This document shows, in pieces, positions 49,114-57,873 of a DNA stretch of 64,000 nucleotides (its first letter is position 1; every line of letters starts with the position of its first letter). Made by a program: the position numbers and the translations under genes. Source of the DNA: 630D-37 sp037478835 (GTDB lineage Bacteria; Chloroflexota; Anaerolineae; Anaerolineales; Villigracilaceae); contig JBBFLV010000003.1 of NCBI GenBank assembly GCA_037478835.1, positions 1 to 64,000 of the forward strand, given 5' to 3'. Under the pieces are notes generated by a model that saw only the letters and a list, made by a program, of their open reading frames with translations, searched no databases and had not been told where the DNA came from.

Positions 49114-49623
49114 ATGACTCTGGCTCAAATTTTCTTCCTCCTTGTGGCGCTGGTGATGCTGTTTTCGGCCTTGAAGGTGGTGACCGTGCGCAATTTGATC
49201 CACGCCGCGCTTTGGCTGGTGGTGACGCTCTTTGGCGTGGCAGTGCTGTTTGCCATGCTGGATGCGGGCTTCCTGGCCGTGGTGCAGGTGATGGTGTACA
49301 TCGGCGCGATCGCCATTCTCTTTATCTTCGCTGTGATGCTCACCCGGCGCGATGCCAGTGAAAAGGGAGCACCACTCAACCCGAATTGGCCGGTCAGCGC
49401 GATCATCGCACTGGTGACCTTTGGCGGTCTGGCTTGGCTTTTGCGTGCTTGGCAGGGCTTGCCTGAGAGCGCGGCGGCACTTCCGGCGAATACCGACACA
49501 TTGCGTGCGCTAGGTGAAGCGCTGGTTTCCCCACAGGCGTTTGCTCTACCTTTTGAAGTCGCTTCGGTCCTGCTGGTGGCGGCGCTGGTCGGGGCGGTTT
49601 ACGTCGCTTACGGGCGGAAATAG
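49114..49623 (+). CDS. nuoJ: NADH-quinone oxidoreductase subunit J
   Basis: 169 residues, five membrane helices, with the typical MVYIGAIAILFIFAVMLTRR. Proton-channel assembly subunit of complex I. It is shorter at the C-terminus than some, but complete. Confidence 0.94.
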   Translation: MTLAQIFFLLVALVMLFSALKVVTVRNLIHAALWLVVTLFGVAVLFAMLDAGFLAVVQVMVYIGAIAILFIFAVMLTRRDASEKGAPLNPNWPVSAIIALVTFGGLAWLLRAWQGLPESAAALPANTDTLRALGEALVSPQAFALPFEVASVLLVAALVGAVYVAYGRK

Positions 49624-49631
49624 GAGGTGAA

Positions 49632-49940
49632 ATGATCCCACTTTCCTGGTATCTCTTCCTTTCGGCCGCACTCTTTAGCGTGGGTGTTTTCGGAGTTTTG
49701 GCGCGCCGGAATGCGGTGGCCATTTTGCTGGCGATCGAACTGATGTTGAATGCGGTGAATATCAACCTGGTGGCCTTCTGGCGCTATCTGACTCCGGCGC
49801 AGATGGCCGGGCAGGTCTTTGCCATCATCGTTTTAGCGGTTGCGGCGGCCGAAGTGGCCGTTGGTCTGGCACTGGTGATCTCCGTCTATCGCCGACGCCA
49901 GACGGTGGTGGCCGATGAACTGGATTTGCTGAAGTGGTGA
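49632..49940 (+). CDS. nuoK: NADH-quinone oxidoreductase subunit K
   Basis: 102 residues, three membrane helices, with the functional glutamates Glu36 (in LAIELMLNAVNINLVAF) and Glu74 (AAAEVAVGLAL). The E-channel route for proton transfer runs through it. Twelve-bp gap to nuoL. Confidence 0.95.
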   Translation: MIPLSWYLFLSAALFSVGVFGVLARRNAVAILLAIELMLNAVNINLVAFWRYLTPAQMAGQVFAIIVLAVAAAEVAVGLALVISVYRRRQTVVADELDLLKW

Positions 49941-49952
49941 GGTGACTGCGCT

Positions 49953-52094
49953 ATGACGACAGAAACGATTCTCTGGTTGATCCCGCTCCCGCCGCTTTTG
50001 GCGTTTTTCCTGATCGTGCTCTTGACCAACCGTTGGCGTGGCCTGAGCCATAGCGTGGCGATCGGCGCGGCGTTCCTTTCTTGGTTGGGGAGCATGGTGG
50101 TCTTTGTGCGTGCTCTGGGCGTGCATGAGCTGGGGCGCCATCCGTTTGCTCAATCGATTCCGTGGCTACCCACGGCAGATACCTGGCTGGAGATCGGGGT
50201 TTATCTCGATCCGTTGAGCGCGGCGGTGCTTTTCTTCGTCGCCTGGACCATTCTGATGATCTTCATTTACAGCGTCGGGTATCACAACTACGGACAGCCG
50301 GAAGGGGATCACGATGTCAAGGGGCTGCCGCCGCATGGTGCCACGGTCACGGATGCGCACGGGCATAAGCACAAGGTGCCTTCCGTGGAACCGATGTACT
50401 CGCGCTTTTTTGCCTTTATCAGCCTCTTCGCTTTTGGCATGTACCTGCTCGTGGTCTCGGATAACCTGCTGACGCTCTTCGTCGGCTGGGAGATCATGGG
50501 GTTGTGTTCCTACTTGCTCATCGGTTTCTGGTATGGCAAGCCTTCGGCGCGCGATGCGGCGATCAAGGCGTTTATGACCACCCGCATCGGCGATGTGTTT
50601 ATGCTCTTGGGCATTGCCTTCCTGTATTCTGCCACCGGCTCGCTTTCCTTCGACGTGATTTTCAGCGAGAAGGTGCTCCATACGTTAGCCAGTGTACCGA
50701 CGCCGATCCTGGGACTTTCGGCAGCCGGCCTGATCTCGCTCTTGCTCTTTATCGGTACGGTCGGTAAATCGGCGCAGTGGCCGCTACACGTCTGGTTGCC
50801 GGATGCGATGGAAGGCCCCACTCCGGTCAGTGCCATGATCCATGCGGCGACCATGGTTTCGGCCGGCGTCTATGCCGTGATCCGCATCTTCCCGCTGCTG
50901 CATCTGGATGCGGGGACGATGAGCATTGTGGCGTTCATCGGTGCGTTTACCGCGCTGTTCGCCGCGACGATCGCCGTGGCGCAGAACGATATCAAGCGCG
51001 TGCTTGCCTATTCGACCATTTCGCAGTTGGGTTACATGATCGCCGCGGCCGGCATCGGAGCCTACGTGGCGGCGGCGTTCCACCTTGTCACCCATGCCTT
51101 CTTCAAGGCGTTGCTCTTCCTCGGGTCCGGTTCGGTGATCCACGGCATGGAACATGGGGTGCTACACACCGGCGAGCACATCGATCCGCAGAACATGTTC
51201 AACATGGGCGGCCTGCGCAAGAAGATGCCGATCACGTTCTGGACCTTCTTGATCGGCGGTTTTGCGCTGGCCGGCTTCCCGGTTTTGACCGCCGGCTTCT
51301 GGTCGAAGGATGAAATCCTGGCAGATGCCTTTGCTCATGGACATCTGGGAGTGTTCGTGACCTTGGCGGTGGCGGCGTTCCTGACCGCCTTCTATACCAT
51401 GCGCCAGATCACCCTCACGTTCCTGGGTGAGCCGCGCACAAAGGCCGCCGAACATGCTCAGGAAACACCCTGGACGATGACCCTGCCGCTGATCGTTCTT
51501 TCGATCTTTGCCATTGGCTATGGCTGGGTTGGCATTCCGGAGCATTTCCCGATCCTGGGCGGGCTCTTGCCGAACTGGTTCCATGAGTTTGTCGGCTCGA
51601 CGCTGAGCGAGATGCCGGAAGCGGCACCGTTTAACTGGGTTCCTCTTCTGACCTCGTTGCTGGTCTCGCTAGGAGGCTTGGGCCTCGGCTGGTGGGTCTA
51701 TCGAGGCGTGCGCACGCCGGCGGAGGATAAGTTCCAGATCCCGGTGCTCAAGAACAAGTGGTACTTCGATGAGGCCTATCAGTTCCTGTTTGTGCGCCCT
51801 GCCTACTGGTTTGCCGAGAAGATCGTCTACCTGGCGCTAGATAAAGGTCTGATCGACGGCCTGCTCCATGCGATCGGTCATTCCGCCGCGGTGATCGGGA
51901 CGACGCTACGCACCTACATTGACAAGGCGATCATCAATGAGGCCATCGGCGATGGTACGGCCCATGTGGTCAAGAGCACAGGGTCCGGGTTGCGCCCGAT
52001 CCAGAGTGGACGTTTGCAGCAATACATGGTGGCCTCGCTGTTGATCTTTATCCTGATCACCGGTTTGCTCTATTACTTCCTGGTGTTGGCCTGA
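49953..52094 (+). CDS. nuoL: NADH-quinone oxidoreductase subunit L
   Basis: 713 residues, longer than the usual 600-650. Antiporter-like subunit: WEIMGLCSYLLIGFW with the pump glutamate, SAQWPLHVWLPDAMEGPTPVSAMIHAATMV and the lysine region GFWSKDEIL. A His-rich loop (DHDVKGLPPHGATVTDAHGHKHKVPS) sits between early helices. The C-terminal lateral segment from YQFLFVRP to QQYMVASL is about 83 residues, some 30 longer than I recall for E. coli or Thermus, which fits a longer membrane arm. Start ATG 49953 is preceded by GGTGACTGCGCT. Confidence 0.95.
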   Translation: MTTETILWLIPLPPLLAFFLIVLLTNRWRGLSHSVAIGAAFLSWLGSMVVFVRALGVHELGRHPFAQSIPWLPTADTWLEIGVYLDPLSAAVLFFVAWTILMIFIYSVGYHNYGQPEGDHDVKGLPPHGATVTDAHGHKHKVPSVEPMYSRFFAFISLFAFGMYLLVVSDNLLTLFVGWEIMGLCSYLLIGFWYGKPSARDAAIKAFMTTRIGDVFMLLGIAFLYSATGSLSFDVIFSEKVLHTLASVPTPILGLSAAGLISLLLFIGTVGKSAQWPLHVWLPDAMEGPTPVSAMIHAATMVSAGVYAVIRIFPLLHLDAGTMSIVAFIGAFTALFAATIAVAQNDIKRVLAYSTISQLGYMIAAAGIGAYVAAAFHLVTHAFFKALLFLGSGSVIHGMEHGVLHTGEHIDPQNMFNMGGLRKKMPITFWTFLIGGFALAGFPVLTAGFWSKDEILADAFAHGHLGVFVTLAVAAFLTAFYTMRQITLTFLGEPRTKAAEHAQETPWTMTLPLIVLSIFAIGYGWVGIPEHFPILGGLLPNWFHEFVGSTLSEMPEAAPFNWVPLLTSLLVSLGGLGLGWWVYRGVRTPAEDKFQIPVLKNKWYFDEAYQFLFVRPAYWFAEKIVYLALDKGLIDGLLHAIGHSAAVIGTTLRTYIDKAIINEAIGDGTAHVVKSTGSGLRPIQSGRLQQYMVASLLIFILITGLLYYFLVLA

Positions 52095-52107
52095 TGGAGG
52101 CGCGGAA

Positions 52108-53628
52108 ATGGACTTCCTGAACGCTCATCTCCTGAGTTTGATCCTCTTCTTCCCCACCCTGGCTGCCTTGGGAATGCTCTTCCTGCCGAAAGAGCGCCTG
52201 AGCTTGCTACGTTGGTATGCTCTTTTGACCAGCCTGGTGCCTTTGGGACTTTCGATTTACCTATGGGTGAATTTTGATCCGAATTTGCCGGGATTCCAGT
52301 TTGAAGAGCGCTATGTGTGGTATCGGGCAATTCACTCCACGCTCCATTTAGGGGTGGATGGCCTTTCCCTGACCATGGTGTTGCTCACCACGTTGCTCAC
52401 CCCACTGGCGATTTTGGCCTCCTTTAGCATCACCGATCGTGTCAGGACCTATATGATGCTCTTCCTCTTCCTAGAGACGGGGATGCTGGGCGTCTTCTTG
52501 GCGCTGGATTTGCTCATTTTCTTCGTCTTCTGGGAAGTGGGTCTGGTGCCGATGTATTTCCTGATCAATCAGTGGGGCTCGGCGAACCGCGATTATGCCT
52601 CGTTGAAGTTCATGATCTACACGATGGGTGGTTCGCTGGGGCTGTTGCTTTCGATTCAGCTCCTCGGTGTGCTGTTCCAGACCTACGATCTGCTTGAGCT
52701 CTACCAGCGCTGGAATGCCCTGACCGATGGCATGCTGCTGGGCATGTCGGTGAGCACGGTAAAGGCGATCGCCTTTTGGGCGTTTGTGATCGCTTTTGCC
52801 ATCAAGGTGCCGGTCTGGCCGTTCCACACCTGGTTGCCGGATGCGCACACCGAAGCACCGACGGCCGGTTCGATGATCCTGGCCGGCGTGCTGCTGAAGC
52901 TCGGTGCCTATGGTTTCTTGCGCCTGGTCTTGCCGCTTTATCCTGTGGAAGCGCGCGCCTATGCCGGAGCGCTGGCGTTCTTGGCCACTGCGGCGATCGT
53001 CTTCGGCGCCTTCGCTTCTTATGCCCAGAGTGATTTCAAGCGCCTGGTGGCCTATTCCTCGGTGAATCACATGGGCTTTGTGGTCCTGGGAATTGCGGCC
53101 GCGGCGCTGGCCGGCGGCACGGCCGATGCGCGCATTGCGCTGAACGGCGCCATCTTGCAGATGTTCAATCATGGGCTTTCGGCGGCCGGCATGTTCTTCC
53201 TGGTGGGCGTGATCTATGAGCGCACGCACACGCGTAACTTGAACGATTTTGGCGGCCTCTTCCCACTGGTGCCGATCTATGGTGGCATTCTGATCTTCAC
53301 GAGCATGGCCTCGCTGGGTCTGCCCGGTCTGAACGGCTTTGTCTCTGAGTTCCTGGTGGTGCGAGGCGCTTATCCGATCCTGACCACCTACACGGCCATC
53401 TCGATGCTCGGTCTACTCTTTACCGGTGCCTATATTCTGAAGGGAATTCGTCAGGTGTTGCATGGCCCGTTGAACGAACACTGGGCGCATGGAGAGCATC
53501 GCCTGACGGAGATCAATGGCCGCGAAATCCTGGTGATGGCTCCGCTCATGGTGCTGATGCTTTTGATCGGCGTTTGGCCATCCTGGATTTTGGATGTGAT
53601 CAACAAGGCCGTGATGATGTTATTCTGA
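52108..53628 (+). CDS. nuoM: NADH-quinone oxidoreductase subunit M, copy 1
   Basis: 506 residues, about 14 membrane helices. LLIFFVFWEVGLVPMYFLINQWG carries the pumping glutamate, KVPVWPFHTWLPDAHTEAPTAGSMILAGVLLKLGAYGFLR is the NuoM signature with its key lysine. A proton pump between NuoL and NuoN. Followed by a second NuoM paralogue. Confidence 0.95.
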   Translation: MDFLNAHLLSLILFFPTLAALGMLFLPKERLSLLRWYALLTSLVPLGLSIYLWVNFDPNLPGFQFEERYVWYRAIHSTLHLGVDGLSLTMVLLTTLLTPLAILASFSITDRVRTYMMLFLFLETGMLGVFLALDLLIFFVFWEVGLVPMYFLINQWGSANRDYASLKFMIYTMGGSLGLLLSIQLLGVLFQTYDLLELYQRWNALTDGMLLGMSVSTVKAIAFWAFVIAFAIKVPVWPFHTWLPDAHTEAPTAGSMILAGVLLKLGAYGFLRLVLPLYPVEARAYAGALAFLATAAIVFGAFASYAQSDFKRLVAYSSVNHMGFVVLGIAAAALAGGTADARIALNGAILQMFNHGLSAAGMFFLVGVIYERTHTRNLNDFGGLFPLVPIYGGILIFTSMASLGLPGLNGFVSEFLVVRGAYPILTTYTAISMLGLLFTGAYILKGIRQVLHGPLNEHWAHGEHRLTEINGREILVMAPLMVLMLLIGVWPSWILDVINKAVMMLF

Positions 53629-53659
53629 TGGCATGGCAACTTCGGAACAGAGGTGACCT

Positions 53660-55177
53660 ATGCAGTTTCCCTTTCTAAGCGTGATTGTTTTCACCCCGCT
53701 GGTCGCGGCACTGATCATTCTGATGCTGCCGGCCCATCGCAAGAACTTGGTGCGCAGCGTTGCCCTGGCGGCGGCCACGTTTGACCTGATCCTTTCGGCC
53801 TGGGTGTATCTGACCTATCTTACCCAGGGGTTGGAAGGCTATCACTTTGTAGAACAATATCGCTGGCTGCCGGCGCTGGGGATCACACTGCACTTCGGCG
53901 TGGACGGAATGAGCACGCCGCTCATCCTGCTCACGGGCGTGGTAATGTTTACGGGTGTCTTGATTTCCTGGGGCGAGGAGCGGAACGGCGTTTCGGCCGG
54001 TATTCAGGATCGGCCGCGTGAGTTCTTCGCCTTCCTCTTCATCCTCGCCAGCGGCGTGTTCGGCGTGTTCGCCTCGCTCGATCTCTTCATGTTGTTCTTC
54101 TTCTACGAGATCGCCGTCTTCCCCATGTACCTACTGATTGTGATCTGGGGTTGGGTGGTGACGCGCGAATATGCGGCGATGAAGCTCACCCTCTACCTGT
54201 TTGTCGGTTCGGTGATCTCGCTGGTCGGCGCGCTGGCGATGGTCTGGGTGGCCTATCAGAATACCGGCGTGTTATCGTTCGATCTGCTGCATCTCGAAAA
54301 GGCCGGTTTCAGCCCGGAGTTCCAGCACCTCTGGTTCCTGCCGGTTTTCCTGGGGTTTGCCGTGCTCGGAGGTATCTGGCCGTTCCATAACTGGTCGCCG
54401 GATGGTCACGTAGCGGCACCGACGGCAGTTTCGATGTTCCATGCCGGCGTGCTGATGAAACTCGGTGCCTTTGCCGCCTTGCGCGTGGGGATTATGCTTT
54501 TGCCAGAAGGTGCGAAGTACTGGTCGTGGCTGATCCTGGGGCTGGCAACGGTCAACGTGGTCTATGGTGCTTTTATCGCTTTCGTGCAGACCGATTTCAA
54601 ATACGTCATCGGCTTCTCTTCCGTTTCCCACATGGGGCTGGTGATGATGGGCTTTGCCACGCTGACGCGTGAAGGTTTGCTCGGCGCCGGCCTACAAATG
54701 TTCTCCCACGGGGTGATGACGGCGCTCTTCTTTGCGGTGGTCGGCATGGTCTACGATCGGGCGCACACCCGTCACATTCCGGACCTGGGCGGTTTTGCCA
54801 AAGTAATGCCGTATGCCGCCGTCGGCTTTATCATCGGCGGTCTGGTTTCAATGGGTATGCCCGGTTTCTCCGGTTTCATCGCCGAGTTTCCCATTTTCAT
54901 GGGCGTGTGGAAGACGCAGTGGCTGATCGCCGTGATCGCAGCCGTTTCGATCGTGGTCACCGCTTCGTATATCATGATCATCGTTCGGCGTGTGTTCTTC
55001 GGTGAGATGCCGCATGAGTTGGAACATCATCACATCGGCGATGTTACCCCGCTGGATAAGCTGGCGATTGTAACACTTTGTCTGCTCATGGTCGGCCTGG
55101 GGTTGTTCCCCGGTCTGATGGCACCGATGGTTGAGCGCGGTGTTGACTACATTTTGCACCTGTTAGGAGGTGCCTGA
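53660..55177 (+). CDS. NADH-quinone oxidoreductase subunit M, copy 2
   Basis: 505 residues with the same architecture as NuoM: DLFMLFFFYEIAVFPMYLLIVIWG and GGIWPFHNWSPDGHVAAPTAVSMFHAGVLMKLGAFAALR. The diverged sequence and conserved channel residues indicate a functional additional pump module. Ends in TGATG overlapping nuoN. With copy 1, nuoL and nuoN there are four antiporter-like subunits. Confidence 0.93.
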   Translation: MQFPFLSVIVFTPLVAALIILMLPAHRKNLVRSVALAAATFDLILSAWVYLTYLTQGLEGYHFVEQYRWLPALGITLHFGVDGMSTPLILLTGVVMFTGVLISWGEERNGVSAGIQDRPREFFAFLFILASGVFGVFASLDLFMLFFFYEIAVFPMYLLIVIWGWVVTREYAAMKLTLYLFVGSVISLVGALAMVWVAYQNTGVLSFDLLHLEKAGFSPEFQHLWFLPVFLGFAVLGGIWPFHNWSPDGHVAAPTAVSMFHAGVLMKLGAFAALRVGIMLLPEGAKYWSWLILGLATVNVVYGAFIAFVQTDFKYVIGFSSVSHMGLVMMGFATLTREGLLGAGLQMFSHGVMTALFFAVVGMVYDRAHTRHIPDLGGFAKVMPYAAVGFIIGGLVSMGMPGFSGFIAEFPIFMGVWKTQWLIAVIAAVSIVVTASYIMIIVRRVFFGEMPHELEHHHIGDVTPLDKLAIVTLCLLMVGLGLFPGLMAPMVERGVDYILHLLGGA

Positions 55178-56622
55178 TGCCTGTCCTCTTTCAATCTATT
55201 CTACCCGAGCTGCTCCTGCTCATTTTGGCCCTGGTGCTGTTCGTTTTTGAGCCGTTTTGGAAAGGGGAACGCCCTCGCAGCGGCTGGGTCACCTTTTATG
55301 GGTTGCTGCTGATCATGATCTTGAGCCTGCTCTTCGGCACGCCGCAGGCCTCGCAAGAGACCTTTGGCGGGATGATCCGCTTCGACTGGTTCGCATTTCT
55401 CTTCAAGATGCTTTTCCTGTTCGGCGCGGCGTTGACAGCGCTCTTCTTCATGGATCACGAAGTGTTGGCAAAGCGCGGGGAGGCCTATCTCCTGCTCCTG
55501 GCTTCGACGCTGGGAATGTGCTTGATGGCTTCTGCCAATGATCTGGTGATGCTTTACCTGGCGATCGAAACCACCTCCATCCCGCTCTATGTGCTGGCCG
55601 GCTTTTTCCTGCATGAGGAACGCTCGACCGAGGCCGGTTTTAAATACCTGTTCTTCGGCGCGTTGACCTCGGCGGTCATGCTTTATGGCCTGAGCTTGCT
55701 CTTCGGCTTTGCCGGCACCACCTCGCTGCCCGCGTTGGGTGCGATGTTCAGCAGTGGTCAACTCTCTCTGGGCGTTTTGCTGGGCATCCTTGCGCTGATC
55801 ACTATCGGATTGGCATTCAAGGTGTCGGTGGCTCCGTTCCATTTCTGGGCGCCGGATGTCTATCATGGTGCTCCGACGGCGGTGGCCGGTTTTCTTTCCA
55901 CGGCTTCTAAAGCGGCCGGGTTTGCCGTTCTCCTGCGCCTTTTCCTGGTGGCTTTTCCCACCGCTCAGGTGCCCTGGCCGTTGCTTTTGGCCATTCTCGC
56001 CGCGCTGACGATGACGATCGGCAACCTGCTGGCGCTGCCGCAGACGAACCTCAAGCGCCTGTTGGCTTACTCCTCCATTGCTCATGCCGGTTATGTGCTG
56101 ATCGGCGTTGTTGCCGCCACTCAACTGGGGATCACCAGCGTGATCTTTTATCTGATCGCCTATCTTCTGACCAACCTGGCCGCCTTTGGTATTGTGATGG
56201 TGCTGGGGAATGTGCTCGGTTCGGATGAAGTCACGGCGTATAACGGTTTGAGCCGACGCTCCCCCTGGTTGGCATTGGCCATGCTGGTGGCGTTCCTTTC
56301 CCTGGCCGGCATGCCGCCTTTTGGTGGGTTTGTGGCTAAAGTCTTCGTCTTCGCGGCCGGTGTGCAGGCCGGTTACACTTGGCTGGTGTTTGTCGGCGTC
56401 TTGAACTCGATTGTCGGCTTGTACTACTACTTGAACGTCATGAAATATGTCTATCTCTATCGCCTGCCGGGAGAGGATGAGGAAAAGCACCCGATTGCTC
56501 TCTCACGTGCCACGGCAATCGGCCTGGGTGTGTTGATCCTCGGTGTGGTGCTGTTCGGAACGGTGTTTGCCCCCTGGTTTGGCCTTTCGGAGCAGGCGGC
56601 GAGTGTAATGTTGTTGCGGTAG
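55177..56622 (+). CDS. nuoN: NADH-quinone oxidoreductase subunit N
   Basis: 481 residues. DLVMLYLAIETTSIPLYVLAGFF with the pump acid, KVSVAPFHFWAPDVYHGAPTAVAGFLSTASKAAGFAVLLRLF signature, 14 membrane helices. Innermost antiporter-like subunit next to NuoK. Its start overlaps the previous stop by one base. The cluster ends here with a long hairpin; no NuoB-G or NuoI is in the window. Confidence 0.95.
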   Translation: MPVLFQSILPELLLLILALVLFVFEPFWKGERPRSGWVTFYGLLLIMILSLLFGTPQASQETFGGMIRFDWFAFLFKMLFLFGAALTALFFMDHEVLAKRGEAYLLLLASTLGMCLMASANDLVMLYLAIETTSIPLYVLAGFFLHEERSTEAGFKYLFFGALTSAVMLYGLSLLFGFAGTTSLPALGAMFSSGQLSLGVLLGILALITIGLAFKVSVAPFHFWAPDVYHGAPTAVAGFLSTASKAAGFAVLLRLFLVAFPTAQVPWPLLLAILAALTMTIGNLLALPQTNLKRLLAYSSIAHAGYVLIGVVAATQLGITSVIFYLIAYLLTNLAAFGIVMVLGNVLGSDEVTAYNGLSRRSPWLALAMLVAFLSLAGMPPFGGFVAKVFVFAAGVQAGYTWLVFVGVLNSIVGLYYYLNVMKYVYLYRLPGEDEEKHPIALSRATAIGLGVLILGVVLFGTVFAPWFGLSEQAASVMLLR

Positions 56623-56642
56623 AAACCGTTCTTTGCTTTCCC

Positions 56643-56686
56643 GCTACTGCTCATCTGGTGATCGTGCTCACCAGATGAGCAGTAGC
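56643..56686 (+). terminator. Long perfect hairpin after nuoN
   Basis: GCTACTGCTCATCTGGTG and CACCAGATGAGCAGTAGC are a perfect 18-bp stem with an 8-base loop. No T-run follows on either strand, so termination would need another factor, or the hairpin protects the nuo mRNA. Confidence 0.6.
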
Positions 56687-56716
56687 ATCTAAGAGAGACT
56701 TCTTACTTGCTCGTGA

Positions 56717-56722
56717 TATAAT
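56717..56722 (+). promoter_or_regulatory. -10 box of the FMN riboswitch transcript
   Basis: TATAAT preceded by TGA (TGATATAAT, extended -10). No clear -35. Start near 56730, 18 bases before the aptamer P1 stem. Confidence 0.6.
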
Positions 56723-56747
56723 ATACACGGTTACAATTCCATACTGA

Positions 56748-56929
56748 CACCTTCGGGGCAGGGTGAAATTCCCGACCGGTGGTATAGCCCACGAGCCGAA
56801 CTGCAGCGCAGGGAGGCAGGATCCGGTGAAACTCCGGGGCCGACGGTATAGTCCGGATGGGAGAAGGTGGAGAGAGACCCGTAGAGGGTTTCCTTTGCGC
56901 GCCCCGAAAACCTGCTTTTCGGGGTTTTT
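56748..56929 (+). promoter_or_regulatory. FMN riboswitch (RFN element) with intrinsic terminator
   Basis: The P1 stem CACCTTC (56748-56754)/GAAGGTG (56863-56869) encloses the conserved RFN core: GGGGCAGGGTGAAATTCCCG, then ACCGGTGGTATAGCCC, and in the 3' part GATCCGGTGAAACTCCGG, GCCGACGGTATAGTCCGG. Downstream, CCCCGAAAA (56902-56910) and TTTTCGGGG (56916-56924) form a terminator with T-run. FMN binding is expected to favour termination and so repress the transporter when flavin is plentiful. Confidence 0.97.
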
Positions 56930-57077
56930 GTTACTCTTCCGCGTGGTTGCCGGGAGTGCAACCTTATGAGGTGCGCTTTCCGATTTTCCCGGCGATCGGG
57001 CCATGCCCGTTTTGTGGAAGAGAGGATGCGCCATCCTACCCGCCCCGCAGGTGTTTTGCGAGGCGGTTTTTGTGTTT

Positions 57078-57842
57078 ATGCAACGTCTGAAGCGGATTCC
57101 TTTCTCACCCTCTGTGCTGGGGGGGCTTTCGCTGATCCTGGGTTGGCTGATTTGGGAAGCAATCGTTGCGATCGGCGATTTACCGCCCTTTATCTTGCCG
57201 TCCCCTGGGATGGTCGTGGCGCGGTTTTGGCGTGCTCTGCGCTACGGGTCCCTGCCCTTGCACCTGTGGACGACGTTGAGCGAGGTCCTGCTCGGCTTGC
57301 TCCTGGGATCGATTGTGGCTACGGTCTTTGGGTATCTGATCGCCCATTCTCGCACGTTAGAACGTCTGCTTTCGCCTTACCTGGTCGCCAGTCAGGCCGT
57401 GCCGATGGTGGCGATTGCTCCTTTGCTGGTGATCTGGTTCGGGCCGGGCATGGTTTCCAAAGTGCTTGTTTGTGCCCTGATCGTCTTTTTCCCCATCTTG
57501 GTCAACACCATTGTTGGCATTCGCGCCGTGCCGCGCCCGCTCTATGACCTGATGCGTGCCCTGTATGCTACTCGCTGGCAGATCTTGCGCTACCTGGAGG
57601 TGCCGGCAGCGTTGCCGGTGTTCTTGGGGGGGCTGCGCGTCGGTGCCACCCTTTCGGTGATCGGGGCTGTGGTGGGAGAACTGATCGGCGCCGACCGTGG
57701 CCTGGGCTTTTTGATCAACGTGGGACGGGGTCAGTATGATACGGCGCTGGTCTTCGTGGGTATTTTTGCGTTGATTGCTCTGGCACTGGCGCTCTACGGT
57801 GTGGTCATCCTGCTAGAACGTTGGCTGATCAAAGGGTCGTAA
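57078..57842 (+). CDS. ribX: Riboflavin ABC transporter permease (RibX-like)
   Basis: 254 residues from ATG 57078; the frame is open further upstream but a membrane protein start here fits best. About six membrane helices and the EAA loop for ATPase docking (EVPAALPVFLGGLRVGATLSVIGAVVGELIGADRGLGFLI). Same fold as SsuC/TauC/ThiX-type permeases. Specificity is inferred from the FMN riboswitch upstream; RibXY systems are known in Chloroflexus. Confidence 0.85.
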   Translation: MQRLKRIPFSPSVLGGLSLILGWLIWEAIVAIGDLPPFILPSPGMVVARFWRALRYGSLPLHLWTTLSEVLLGLLLGSIVATVFGYLIAHSRTLERLLSPYLVASQAVPMVAIAPLLVIWFGPGMVSKVLVCALIVFFPILVNTIVGIRAVPRPLYDLMRALYATRWQILRYLEVPAALPVFLGGLRVGATLSVIGAVVGELIGADRGLGFLINVGRGQYDTALVFVGIFALIALALALYGVVILLERWLIKGS

Positions 57843-57873
57843 GATGACCTATCCAATTTGCGGAGGTTCTCTG

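Noticed and set aside
56857..57090. ORF in the FMN riboswitch leader with a CPFCGRED zinc-knuckle-like string
   Set aside because: It overlaps the terminator and the transporter start in another frame, and only one Cys pair is seen; probably chance.
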